Part shown: piece by piece, positions 36,718-44,705 of the stretch | Layout: every line of letters begins with the position of its first letter | Numbering within the stretch: the stretch's first letter is position 1 | DNA from: Bradyrhizobium sp. B097 | GTDB taxonomy: Bacteria; Pseudomonadota; Alphaproteobacteria; Rhizobiales; Xanthobacteraceae | DNA: 64,000 nucleotides | Direction of reading: 5' to 3' | Assembly (NCBI RefSeq): GCF_038957035.1 | Contig: NZ_CP152412.1 | Span: 8,800,501-8,864,500 of the forward strand | Program-made: the position numbers and the translations under genes | The notes under the pieces: model-generated | The model's input: the letters and a program-made list of their open reading frames with translations, nothing else | What the model was told of the DNA's origin: nothing | Databases searched by the model: none

Positions 36718-37527
36718 ATGGACGCCGAGGCATCACCGACACGCTCCATTACCGGTCACTTGCAGCGCGCGCTTGGCGCGGTCGGCGGGGCGTGGCTGCG
36801 CACCGCGCGGCTGGCGCTCGACATCGCGCTGCCGACGCTGTGCGTGTCGTGCCGAGAACCGGTCCATGGCGAGGGCGTCTGCGCCGCCTGCTGGGCCAAA
36901 TTGTCGTTCATCGCGCCGCCGTTCTGCCCGCGGCTCGGGATTCCCTTCGTCTACGATCCAGGTCCCGAGCTGCTGTCGATGGAAGCGATCGCCAATCCGC
37001 CGTCCTACCAGCGCGCCCGCGCCGCGGTGCGCTATGACGACGTCGCACGCACCCTGGTGCACGCGTTGAAATACCAGGATCGCACTGATCTCGCGCCAAC
37101 AATGGGCCGCTGGATGGCGCGGGCGGGGAAGGAATTGCTGGGGGATGCCGACATGCTGGTGCCGGTTCCCCTGCATTGGCGGCGCGGCTGGAGCCGGCGC
37201 TACAACCAGTCCGGCGCGCTCGCCAAGGTGATCGCCGGCCAGAGCGGCGTCAAAATGGTCTCCGAGGCGCTGCGGCGCACCCGCGCCACCGAGCAGCAGA
37301 TCGGGCTGTCGCGCAAGGACCGCGCCAGCAATGTGCAGGGCGCATTTGGGGTCGCCGATGAACGCAAGGCTGACATCCAGGGTCGCCGCGTGGTCCTGGT
37401 CGACGACGTCCTGACCTCGGGCGCCACAGTGGATGCCTGCGCGCGGGCGCTGCTGCGCGCCAAAGCCGCGCAGGTCGATGTGCTGGTGTTTGCCCGGGTT
37501 GTCGATACCCACCGCGCTCCCATATAA
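36718..37527 (+). CDS. ComF family phosphoribosyltransferase-like protein
   Basis: 269 residues. N-terminal zinc-ribbon-like cysteines (CVSCREPVHGEGVCAACW) precede a type I PRTase domain with VPVPLHWRRGWSRRYNQSGA and the PRPP loop RRVVLVDDVLTSGATVDACA. ComF proteins act in DNA uptake or processing in competent bacteria; the role here is unassigned. It is the first gene of a plus-strand run with grxC, the nitrilase and DUF1178 genes. Confidence 0.9.
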   Translation: MDAEASPTRSITGHLQRALGAVGGAWLRTARLALDIALPTLCVSCREPVHGEGVCAACWAKLSFIAPPFCPRLGIPFVYDPGPELLSMEAIANPPSYQRARAAVRYDDVARTLVHALKYQDRTDLAPTMGRWMARAGKELLGDADMLVPVPLHWRRGWSRRYNQSGALAKVIAGQSGVKMVSEALRRTRATEQQIGLSRKDRASNVQGAFGVADERKADIQGRRVVLVDDVLTSGATVDACARALLRAKAAQVDVLVFARVVDTHRAPI

Positions 37528-37557
37528 TCTGTAACTTCTGGTTCAATCGAGCACACC

Positions 37558-37830
37558 ATGACCGCTGCCATCGAAATCTATACCCGCCCGGGCTGCGGTT
37601 ATTGCACCGCGGCCAAATCGCTTTTGACGCGCAAGAACGCCGCATTCACCGAACTCAGCGTCGCCAGCAACCCGTCCTATCGCGACGAGATGTACGATCG
37701 CGCCGGCAGCGGGGCGACCTTCCCGCAGATCTTCATCGGCCAAACCCATGTCGGCGGCTGCGACGAGCTCTACGCGCTCGACCGCGAGGGCAAACTCGAT
37801 GGCCTGCTCAGCAACGGAGGCGGCGCCTGA
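37558..37830 (+). CDS. grxC: Glutaredoxin 3
   Basis: 90 residues with the dithiol active site CGYC (IYTRPGCGYCTAAKSLLTRK), the cis-Pro segment SGATFPQIFIGQTHVGGCDE and the glutathione-binding GGCDEL motif. Dithiol glutaredoxins reduce protein and glutathione mixed disulfides. It lies 30 bases after comF and its TGA overlaps the next ATG by one base. Confidence 0.96.
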   Translation: MTAAIEIYTRPGCGYCTAAKSLLTRKNAAFTELSVASNPSYRDEMYDRAGSGATFPQIFIGQTHVGGCDELYALDREGKLDGLLSNGGGA

Positions 37831-38708
37831 TGAGCACGGACAACATTTTCACCGCCGCCATGGTGCAGATGCGCACCGGATTGCTGCCCGAGCCGAGCCT
37901 CGAGCAGGGCGCGCGGCTGATCCGCGAAGCGGCGGCGCAGGGCGCCAAATACGTGCTGACCCCCGAAGTCAGCAACATGATGCAGCTGAACCGCAAGGCG
38001 CTGTTCGAGCACCTGGCGAGCGAAGAGGACGACAAGTCGCTGCAGGCCTATCGCGCGCTGGCCGCCGAACTGAAGATCCATCTGCATATCGGCTCGCTGG
38101 CGCTGCGCTACTCGCCGGAGAAGGCGGTCAACCGCTCGTTCCTGATCGGGCCCGAGGGCAATGTGCTCGCGAGCTACGACAAGATCCATATGTTCGACAT
38201 CGACCTGCCGGGCGGCGAGAGCTATCGCGAATCGGCAAACTACCAGCCCGGCGAGACCGCCGTGATCTCCGACCTGCCCTGGGGCCGGATCGGACTGACG
38301 ATCTGCTACGACGTGCGCTTCCCGGCGCTCTATCGCGCGCTGGCCGAAGCCGGCGCGTCCTTCCTCACGGTGCCGTCCGCCTTCACCCGCAAGACCGGCG
38401 AAGCGCATTGGCACACGCTGCTGCGCGCCCGCGCCATCGAGACCGGCTGCTTCGTGTTCGCGGCGGCGCAGGCCGGCCTGCATGAGAACAAGCGCGAGAC
38501 CTTCGGGCATTCACTGATCATCGACCCCTGGGGCGAGATCCTCGCCGAGGGCGGCGTCGAGCCCGGCGTGTTCCTGGCCGAGATCGATCCTTCCAAGGTC
38601 GAGACCGCGCGCAAGACCATCCCTTCACTTCAGCACGGCAGGCGTTTCGGCATCGCCGACCCCAAGGCCGGCCCGGAGCATCTGCACCTCGTCCGGGGTT
38701 CGGCATGA
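37830..38708 (+). CDS. Carbon-nitrogen hydrolase (nitrilase superfamily, Nit2-like)
   Basis: 292 residues. The Glu-Lys-Cys triad is present: Glu in KYVLTPEVSNMMQ, Lys in SYDKIHMFDIDLPGGESYRE, Cys in GLTICYDVRFPALYRALAEA. The sequence group is that of Nit2/omega-amidase and deaminated-glutathione amidase, enzymes that remove toxic alpha-ketoglutaramate or deaminated glutathione. Being next to glutaredoxin 3 favours the deaminated glutathione role (inference). Overlaps grxC by one base and the next gene by four. Confidence 0.9.
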   Translation: MSTDNIFTAAMVQMRTGLLPEPSLEQGARLIREAAAQGAKYVLTPEVSNMMQLNRKALFEHLASEEDDKSLQAYRALAAELKIHLHIGSLALRYSPEKAVNRSFLIGPEGNVLASYDKIHMFDIDLPGGESYRESANYQPGETAVISDLPWGRIGLTICYDVRFPALYRALAEAGASFLTVPSAFTRKTGEAHWHTLLRARAIETGCFVFAAAQAGLHENKRETFGHSLIIDPWGEILAEGGVEPGVFLAEIDPSKVETARKTIPSLQHGRRFGIADPKAGPEHLHLVRGSA

Positions 38709-39175
38709 TCCGCTACACGCTGCGCTGCGAGCGCGGCCATCAGTTCGAGAGCTGGTTCCAGAGCTCGGCAGCCTATGAAACGCAGGAGCGGCGTCACCTG
38801 ATCGATTGCCCGTCCTGCGGCTCTGACAAGATCGAGCGCGCGATCATGGCGCCGCAAATCGTCAGCAAGAAGGGCCGCGAACCGGCCCGGCCGGCGCCGG
38901 CCGCCCCCGTCGAGGCGACGCCACCCGAATCGACGTCGCTGATGATGGCGCAGGAGCGCGAGCTGCGCAGCAAGCTGAAGGAACTGCGCGACCACATCGT
39001 GAAGAACGCCGACAATGTCGGCGACCGCTTCCCGAACGAGGCGCGCAAGATGCATTACGGCGATATCGAGCATCGGCCGATCTATGGCGAGGCCTCGCCC
39101 GAGGAGGCGCGCGCGCTGATCGACGAAGGCGTCGAGGTCTCGCCGCTGCCGACGCTGCCGGAAGACCGGAATTGA
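38705..39175 (+). CDS. DUF1178 family protein
   Basis: 156 residues. The N terminus IRYTLRCERGHQFESWFQSS contains a C...H zinc-ribbon-like start, and CPSCGSDKIERAIMAPQIVS supplies a second CxxC knuckle. The middle is Pro/Ala-rich and the C terminus (AERRPIYG-like EARALIDEGVEVSPLPTLPE) is the conserved DUF1178 end. Function is unknown; the genomic link to grxC and the nitrilase is common in Alphaproteobacteria. ATGA overlap with the nitrilase; the final TGA overlaps the next start. Confidence 0.88.
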   Translation: MIRYTLRCERGHQFESWFQSSAAYETQERRHLIDCPSCGSDKIERAIMAPQIVSKKGREPARPAPAAPVEATPPESTSLMMAQERELRSKLKELRDHIVKNADNVGDRFPNEARKMHYGDIEHRPIYGEASPEEARALIDEGVEVSPLPTLPEDRN

Positions 39176-39600
39176 CCGCGACCTGGCAGGTCTGGGCGTT
39201 TCTCTCAGCCGTCTTCGCCGCGCTGACCGCGATCTTCGCCAAGGTCGGCGTCGAGGGCATCAACTCCGATCTCGCCACCCTGATCCGCACCGTGGTCGTG
39301 CTGATCACGCTGTCGGCGATCCTGTTCGCGACCGGACAATTCACCCAGGCCGGACCGATCTCGGGCAAGAGCTGGTTGTTCCTGCTGCTGTCCGGGCTCG
39401 GCACCGGCGCGTCGTGGATCTGCTATTTCCGTGCGCTGAAGCTCGGACCCGCCACACTTGTCGCGCCGATCGACAAGCTCAGCGTGGTGCTGGTGGCGCT
39501 GTTCGGCGCCGTGTTCCTCGGCGAGCGCCCGTCACCCTACGGCTGGATCGGGATCGCGCTGATCGCCGCGGGCGCGGTGCTGATTGCGGTCAAAGGGTAA
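39172..39600 (+). CDS. Small EamA-domain membrane protein (half-size DMT transporter)
   Basis: 142 residues with five hydrophobic segments covering one EamA domain (VWAFLSAVFAALTAIFAKVG, LIRTVVVLITLSAILFATG, WICYFRALKLGPATLVAPID, KLSVVLVALFGAVFLGERPS, GIALIAAGAVLIAVKG). Single-domain members act as homo- or heterodimers. TTG at 39172 overlaps the DUF1178 stop by four bases; an ATG is absent. Its stop codon abuts the stop of the converging full-length EamA gene without any spacer. Confidence 0.85.
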   Translation: MTATWQVWAFLSAVFAALTAIFAKVGVEGINSDLATLIRTVVVLITLSAILFATGQFTQAGPISGKSWLFLLLSGLGTGASWICYFRALKLGPATLVAPIDKLSVVLVALFGAVFLGERPSPYGWIGIALIAAGAVLIAVKG

Positions 39601-40500
39601 CTACGCGGCGATCAGCAGCGCGACGCCGATCACAATCAGGACGATGCCGATCACCTCACGCAGCGAGAACGGCTGCTTGAGCGAGAAATACGCCACGCCC
39701 TGCGCGAACAAGACCTCGATCAGCGCCAGCGTGCGCACATTGGCGGCGGCGGTGAGCGCGAACGCCAGGAACCAGAACTGCGAGGAGAACGCGCCCATGA
39801 AGCCCGCAAACATCGAGGGCCGCCACAGACTGAGGATTTTTCGCAGCACGTCCGGCGCGCGCAGCAGCAGATAGACCGACAGGATCAGCGTCTGGACGAA
39901 CAGGCTCCACATCAGCGTGTAGGAGGCCGCCGTTACAAACGAAACGCCGGGCACGGCAATGATCGCGCCGCGAAAACTCACCGCCGAGATCGCGAACACG
40001 GCGGCGGCGCCGAGGCCGAGCACGGTCGGCCGCAGATCGGCAAAACTCTTCTGCCCGCCCGGCCTGAGCGCGGTGACGACGACGCCGATGGTGGCGATCA
40101 CGATCGCGATCACCTTGGGCGTCGTCAGATGGTCGCCGAGGAAGATGAAGCCGAAGATCGCGGTCTGGATCGCCTCGGTCTTCATGTAGGCCGTGGTCAC
40201 CACGAAGGAGCGATCGTTCATCGCCAGCAGCATGAAGCCGGTGCCGACGATCTGGCTGAGCGCGCCGGACAACAGCCACGGCCAGAACGACGCCGCCGGC
40301 CACGGCACAGGGTCGCCGGTCAGCAGCACCGCCAGCGCGAAGAACACCACCGCGAACGGCAGGCCGAACAGGAAGCGGATATTGGTCGCGCCCCAGGTCC
40401 CGAGCGGCCCGGTCAGATGCCGCTGCATCGCATTGCGCGCCACCTGCCCGAACGCAGCGACGATGGTGAAGGGGATCCAGAGCGAGGCGATTGTGAGCAT
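39601..40500 (-). CDS. DMT (EamA/RhaT) family transporter
   Basis: 299 residues with about ten hydrophobic helices in two EamA halves: VAFGQVARNAMQRHLTGPLG-like start, FLFGLPFAVVFFALAVLLTG, FMLLAMNDRSFVVTTAYMKT, then FGFIFLGDHLTTPKVIAIVI and a C-terminal half ending LFAQGVAYFSLKQPFSLREV. This is a drug/metabolite exporter-type carrier; substrate unknown. It converges on the half-size EamA gene with touching stop codons. Confidence 0.88.
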   Translation of the reverse strand: MLTIASLWIPFTIVAAFGQVARNAMQRHLTGPLGTWGATNIRFLFGLPFAVVFFALAVLLTGDPVPWPAASFWPWLLSGALSQIVGTGFMLLAMNDRSFVVTTAYMKTEAIQTAIFGFIFLGDHLTTPKVIAIVIATIGVVVTALRPGGQKSFADLRPTVLGLGAAAVFAISAVSFRGAIIAVPGVSFVTAASYTLMWSLFVQTLILSVYLLLRAPDVLRKILSLWRPSMFAGFMGAFSSQFWFLAFALTAAANVRTLALIEVLFAQGVAYFSLKQPFSLREVIGIVLIVIGVALLIAA

Positions 40501-40609
40501 GCGGGATAAGTGCGCCGGGGCGGGAGTACGCGCACAACGTGCCGATTGCCGCCGACGCGGTCAATCGAAACGGCGCATGACTGGATTGCGATCGAGCCGC
40601 AAATTCACT

Positions 40610-40786
40610 GTCGTCCCTGCGAAAGCAGGGACCCATAACCACGGGGAGCGGTTCGTGGCACCATGGTTGAACGAGCCATGACACCGATTAGGCCTAGCGA
40701 GATGTGGAGCAGGACACGTCCTGAACCCAGATCGCGCTCAACAACATCGGCCGGTGGTTATGGGTCCCTGCTTTCGCAGGGACGAC
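40610..40786. repeat. Large palindromic element, array unit 1
   Basis: Left arm GTCGTCCCTGCGAAAGCAGG with GACCCATAACCACGGG; right arm GGTGGTTATGGGTCCCTGC with TTTCGCAGGGACGAC. The interior includes AGCGGTTCGTGGCACCATGG and CAGATCGCGCTCAACAACAT, which recur in units 2 and 4. First of four tandem units filling 40.6-41.75 kb. Confidence 0.9.
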
Positions 40787-40866
40787 ACCGGTGTGTCGGC
40801 GAAGGCCGGGCTAACTTCACTGACCTTAAGCCGCCAGCAAAGGGCACGCCGACACCCAAACTCCCC

Positions 40867-41031
40867 GTCGTCCCTGCGAAAGCAGGGACCCATAACCACA
40901 GGAAGCGGTTCGTGGCGCCATGGTTGAACGGGCCATAACACCGGTCAAGTTTGGCAGAACACGTCCTGAACTCAGATCGCGCTCAACAATATCGGCCGGT
41001 GGTTATGGGTCCCTGCTTTCGCAGGGACGAC
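40867..41031. repeat. Large palindromic element, array unit 2
   Basis: Same arms as unit 1 and the same interior segments AAGCGGTTCGTGGCGCCATGG and CAGATCGCGCTCAACAATAT. The spacer before it (40787-40866) and the one after (41032-41111) share GGTGT(G/A)TCGGCGAA... and ...GGGCACGCCGACACCCAAAC, so spacer plus element was duplicated as a unit. Confidence 0.9.
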
Positions 41032-41111
41032 ACCGGTGTATCGGCGAAAGCTGGGCTAATTTCGCTGACCTTAAGCCGTTAGCAAGGGGCACGCCGACAC
41101 CCAAACTCCCC

Positions 41112-41519
41112 GTCGTCCCTGCGAAAGCAGGGACCCATAACCACAGGAAGCGGTTCGTGGCACGGCATCAGACAAGCAGGTCGCTGAGGTCCCGCCACTC
41201 GGGGTTTTCGCGCTCGATCAGCTCGATCTTCCAGTCGCGCTTCCATTTTTTGAGCTGCTTTTCGCGCGTGATGGCTTCCTCCGCGCGGTGATATGATTCG
41301 ACATGGACCAAGCGATAAACGCCGTAGGTTTTGACGAAAGACGAGCCCTCGCTCGTTGCGATGCTGCTCGAGCCTTGTCTGCACGGAATTCGTCACGCCG
41401 ATATACAGCGTGCCATGGCGCCGGCTGGCGAGGATGTAGACGTAGTACATGCTCGGAACGCGGACCTCGCCCAATTATTTGGGCCGGTGGTTATGGGTCC
41501 CTGCTTTCGCAGGGACGAC
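41112..41519. repeat. Large palindromic element, array unit 3, enclosing a GIY-YIG gene
   Basis: Left arm GTCGTCCCTGCGAAAGCAGG with GACCCATAACCACAGGAAGC and then the usual GGTTCGTGGCAC; at that point the normal interior is replaced by the minus-strand GIY-YIG pseudogene. The right arm GGTGGTTATGGGTCCCTGC with TTTCGCAGGGACGAC resumes after the pseudogene's start codon. The element is thus a longer, gene-carrying version of units 1, 2 and 4. Confidence 0.85.
41168..41450 (-). pseudogene. Frameshifted GIY-YIG endonuclease (UPF0213/YhbQ-like)
   Basis: The first 35 codons give MYYVYILASRRHGTLYIGVT then NSVQTRLEQHR, the GIY-YIG motif with its catalytic Arg region. Around 41346-41365 the frame shifts by one base; the following frame reads EGSSFVKTYGVYRLVHVE, SYHRAEEAITREKQLKKWKR and DWKIELIERENPEWRDLSDL, LV, stop at 41168, the normal C-terminal half with the conserved KQLKKWKR. 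One extra base (or two lost) explains both halves; total length then fits a 93-94 residue protein. It lies within a palindromic element. Confidence 0.85.
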
Positions 41520-41575
41520 ATCTGCCTGATGGCAACAGCGTCTCACATTTCCGCCGATTGCACCACAATCTCGCT

Positions 41576-41747
41576 GTCGTCCCTGCGGAAGCAGGGACCC
41601 ATGACCACAGGGAGCGGTTTGGGGCACGATGGTTGAACCGGCGATGAGACGGATGGTGTCGATCGGATTCCGAAGCAGGTCCTGAACTGAGATCGCGCTC
41701 AACAACCGGGGCCGGTGGTTATGGGTCCCTGCTTTCGCAGGGACGAC
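41576..41747. repeat. Large palindromic element, array unit 4
   Basis: Left arm GTCGTCCCTGCGGAAGCAGG with GACCCATGACCACAGGGAGC; right arm GGTGGTTATGGGTCCCTGC with TTTCGCAGGGACGAC. It keeps AGCGGTTTGGGGCACGATGG and GAGATCGCGCTCAACAACCG inside but is the most diverged of the four. Ends 29 bases before the stop of ubiG. Confidence 0.88.
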
Positions 41748-41775
41748 ACCGATTATGTGGACGCTGCAGCGCCGC

Positions 41776-42528
41776 TCACACCTCCTCCGCCACCACCATG
41801 TAGTTCACGTCCATGTCGGACGAGACGCTCCATTTGTCGGCGAGCGGGTTGTAGACCACGCCGGCCTGTTCGGTGACGGCGAGGTTGACGTCGCCGAGAT
41901 AGCGCTCGAGCTCGGCGGGGGTGACGAACTTGCTCCAGTCATGGGTGCCGCGCGGCAGCCAGCGCAGCACGTATTCGGCGCCGACGATCGCCAGCGCAAA
42001 GCTCTTCCAGTTGCGGTTCAAGGTCGAGACCACCATCAGCCCGCCGGGCTTGAGCATCGTAGCGCAGCGCTTGATGAAGGCGCCGACGTCGACGACGTGC
42101 TCGACCACCTCCATCGCCAGCACGATGTCGAAGCGCTCGCGTGCGTCCATCTCCTCCACCGTGGTGCAGCGGTAGTCGATCGACAGATGCCCCTTGTCGG
42201 CGTGCAGCTTCGCCGCCGCGATGTTGGTGGCGGAGGGATCGATCCCGATCACCTGGGCGCCGAGCCGGGTGAACGGCTCGCACAACAGGCCAGCGCCGCA
42301 GCCGATGTCGAGCAGGCGCAGGCCGGACAGGCAGCTCAGGCTCTTGGCGTTGCGCTCGAACTTGCGGCAGGCGGCGTCGCGGATATAGGTCAGGCGCAGC
42401 GGATTGATCTTGTGCAGCGGCGCCATCTTGCCGCGCGGATCCCACCATTCATCCGAGAGCTTTGAAAACTTCGCGACCTCGGCCGGATCGACCGAGGCGG
42501 CGGTGGAATTGGAAAGCGTTGTGGCCAT
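41776..42528 (-). CDS. ubiG: Ubiquinone biosynthesis O-methyltransferase
   Basis: 250 residues. UbiG performs both O-methylations in ubiquinone synthesis. Motif I LRLLDIGCGAGLLCEPFTRL and post-I QVIGIDPSATNIAAAKLHAD bind SAM; the N-terminal FSKLSDEWWDPRGKMAPLHK and INPLRLTYI is diagnostic for UbiG. The C-terminal LPRGTHDWSKFVTPAELERY also matches. Divergent arrangement with lysC (PH-domain gene between) is common in rhizobia. Confidence 0.97.
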   Translation of the reverse strand: MATTLSNSTAASVDPAEVAKFSKLSDEWWDPRGKMAPLHKINPLRLTYIRDAACRKFERNAKSLSCLSGLRLLDIGCGAGLLCEPFTRLGAQVIGIDPSATNIAAAKLHADKGHLSIDYRCTTVEEMDARERFDIVLAMEVVEHVVDVGAFIKRCATMLKPGGLMVVSTLNRNWKSFALAIVGAEYVLRWLPRGTHDWSKFVTPAELERYLGDVNLAVTEQAGVVYNPLADKWSVSSDMDVNYMVVAEEV

Positions 42529-42542
42529 GATTGCGCGCGCCC

Positions 42543-43010
42543 CTATCGCGCGGTGATCGAATTGCGAAACGACAGCGGCGAGGCGATGGTCTTAATGGTC
42601 TCGATGCCCTCGCCGACGCCGCGGATGGTGACGTCGCCATAATTGAGCAGGCGCCCCATGATGCTCTGGTTGACGTCGACGCTCTCGACCTTGTCGAGGC
42701 TCATCTCGAAGGTGCGCCGCTTGATGAAGCCGCTCTTGTGCACCACGCGGAAATTGGTGACGTCGGTTTCCGTGGTCCAGCGATGGAACCAGGCCGCGCC
42801 GGTCCAGTACAGCGCCGCGACCGCGACCACGGCGGCGGCCGCCAGGCAAGCCAGCACCAGGGCGTCGACCGCCGTCATCCGGGACAGGATCAGCAGCGCC
42901 AGCACCACGATCCAGGCCGCGATCGCCGGCAGATAGAACATCCAGTGCGCATTGGTGGAATACAGCACCTTCTCGCCGGGCTGCAGGATTTCGTCGATAT
43001 AGCGTCCCAT
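42543..43010 (-). CDS. Membrane protein with bacterial PH domain
   Basis: About 155 residues. MGRYIDEILQPGEKVLYSTN is typical of bacterial PH-domain (YdbS/YdbT) proteins; two hydrophobic helices follow (FYLPAIAAWIVVLALLILS and LACLAAAAVVAVAALYWTG), then WTTETDVTNFRVVHKSGFIK and the domain end GRLLNYGDVTIRGVGEG. The role is unknown. Start 43010 was chosen since the reading frame's upstream part is low-quality; ubiG starts 14 bases after the stop. Confidence 0.82.
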   Translation of the reverse strand: MGRYIDEILQPGEKVLYSTNAHWMFYLPAIAAWIVVLALLILSRMTAVDALVLACLAAAAVVAVAALYWTGAAWFHRWTTETDVTNFRVVHKSGFIKRRTFEMSLDKVESVDVNQSIMGRLLNYGDVTIRGVGEGIETIKTIASPLSFRNSITAR

Positions 43011-43220
43011 CCAATCCCGCCTTCGAGTTACCCGTGAGTCACCGTTGCGCCACAGCCCGCCCGCAACCGGCAAAACACCCCCAAAAGACCCTCCGGAGAC
43101 CCCTACCAACCGGCTTGCCCCCGGGCGCGGCGCTATGTATACGCGCCTTTCGGTGCCCGCGCTTGCGGTTTTCGGCGTGGGTTAACCTACTTATCCTCTT
43201 AAAGGAATAGACGCGTCGTC

Positions 43221-44477
43221 ATGGGCCGCCTCGTGATGAAATTCGGCGGTACGTCCGTCGCCAATATCGATCGTATCCGCAACGTCGCCCAGCACGTGAA
43301 GCGCGAGGTCGACGCCGGCCACGAGGTCGCCGTCGTCGTCTCCGCGATGTCCGGCAAGACCAACGAACTGGTGGCCTGGTGTACCGAGGCCTCGCCGATG
43401 CACGACGCGCGCGAATATGACGCGGTGGTCGCCTCCGGCGAACAGGTCACCTCGGGCCTGCTCGCGATCGTGCTGCAGGGCATCGGCATCCAGGCGCGCT
43501 CCTGGCAGGGCTGGCAGATCCCGATCAAGACCTCGGAGGCGCATGCCTCGGCGCGCATCCTCGATATCGACGGCAGCGAGATCATCGACCGTTTCAAGGA
43601 GCGCAAGGAAGTCGCCGTGATCGCCGGCTTCCAGGGCATCAACCCGCAAACCGGCCGCATCACCACGCTCGGCCGCGGCGGTTCGGATACTTCGGCGGTG
43701 GCGATCGCGGCTGCGCTGCGCGCCGACCGCTGCGACATCTACACCGACGTCGACGGCGTCTACACCACCGATCCGCGCGTGGTGCCGAAGGCGCGCCGGC
43801 TCGACAAGATCGCGTTCGAGGACATGCTGGAGCTGGCCTCGCAAGGCGCCAAGGTGCTGCAGGTCCGCTCGGTGGAACTCGGCATGGTGCACAACATGCC
43901 GATCTTCGTGCGCTCCAGCTTCGACAAGCCAGAGGATATCGACCCGCACGCCAACCAGCCGCCGGGCACGCTGATCTGCAGCGAGGAGGAAATCATGGAA
44001 ATGCACGTCGTCACCGGCATCGCCTTCTCCAAGGACGAAGCCCAGATTTCCGTGCGCCAGATCGAGGACAAGCCCGGCGTCGCCGCGGCGATCTTCGGGC
44101 CGCTCGCGGATGCCAACATCAACGTCGACATGATCGTGCAAAACGTGTCGGAGGACGGCAAGACCACCGACCTCACCTTCACCGTGCCGGCCACCGACTA
44201 CAACCGCGCCAAGGACACCATTACCTCGGCCAAGGCCAAGATCGGCTATGCCAGGCTCGACACCGCGACCGATGTCGCCAAGGTCTCGGTGATCGGCAGC
44301 GGCATGCGCAGCCATGCCGGTGTCGCGGCGAAGGCGTTCAAGGCGCTGGCCGATCGCAACATCAACATCCGCGCCATCACCACCTCCGAGATCAAGTTCT
44401 CGGTGCTGATCGACGCCGCCTACACCGAACTCGCGGTCCGCACGCTGCACACGCTGTACGGGCTGGACCAGGCGTAG
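43221..44477 (+). CDS. lysC: Aspartate kinase (aspartokinase, class with two ACT domains)
   Basis: 418 residues. Aspartate phosphorylation, first step to Lys, Met, Thr and Ile. The N-terminal kinase motif is MKFGGTSVANIDRIRNVAQH; SAMSGKTNELV, GRGGSDTSAVAIAAAL and YTDVDGVYTTDPRVVP are conserved. Two ACT regulatory domains (about 265-418) start at VVTGIAFSKDEAQISVRQIE and KVSVIGSGMRSHAGVAAKAF. An internal ATG at 43995 with GAGGAGGAAATC before it could start a separate beta chain. AAGGA stands 13 bases before ATG 43221. Confidence 0.97.
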   Translation: MGRLVMKFGGTSVANIDRIRNVAQHVKREVDAGHEVAVVVSAMSGKTNELVAWCTEASPMHDAREYDAVVASGEQVTSGLLAIVLQGIGIQARSWQGWQIPIKTSEAHASARILDIDGSEIIDRFKERKEVAVIAGFQGINPQTGRITTLGRGGSDTSAVAIAAALRADRCDIYTDVDGVYTTDPRVVPKARRLDKIAFEDMLELASQGAKVLQVRSVELGMVHNMPIFVRSSFDKPEDIDPHANQPPGTLICSEEEIMEMHVVTGIAFSKDEAQISVRQIEDKPGVAAAIFGPLADANINVDMIVQNVSEDGKTTDLTFTVPATDYNRAKDTITSAKAKIGYARLDTATDVAKVSVIGSGMRSHAGVAAKAFKALADRNINIRAITTSEIKFSVLIDAAYTELAVRTLHTLYGLDQA

Positions 44478-44486
44478 GCCTTTCCC

Positions 44487-44525
44487 GTCATTCCGGGGCC
44501 CGCGAAGTGAGAGCCCCGGAATGAC
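44487..44525. terminator. Hairpin after lysC
   Basis: GTCATTCCGGGGCCC-GCGAAGTGAGA-GCCCCGGAATGAC is a long, nearly perfect inverted repeat nine bases after the lysC stop. It lacks a T run, and similar sequences are dispersed in Bradyrhizobium, so it may be a repeat acting as a transcript end. Confidence 0.6.
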
Positions 44526-44688
44526 GATGCGGAGTATGGGCCTTCCTCCGGTACCCACACCCCGGAGTTAGAATTTCTCTTAGCGGGCGCAGCATAGGGC
44601 TGACGCAGACGTTATTTGCTACTGGCAGGCGTTTTGCTTGGCAAAGCGAGCCTCGATTGGCTATACGGCCAGTCAGGTGGGCTGTCGC

Positions 44689-44705
44689 AAACTGTGGCAC
44701 AGTTT
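44689..44705. promoter_or_regulatory. Perfect 17-bp palindrome in the ptsP upstream region
   Basis: AAACTGTG-G-CACAGTTT, with flanks TCGC and GTGCGA that extend the dyad partly. It lies 132 bases upstream of the ptsP start, within the otherwise gene-free 44526-44836. A candidate regulator-binding site or a leader hairpin; no family can be named. Confidence 0.45.

Noticed and set aside
40610..41747. CRISPR-like regular repeats
   Set aside because: The repeated pieces are inverted arms of about 35-40 bases with related interiors, spaced irregularly and found at single sites elsewhere; no cas genes are present.
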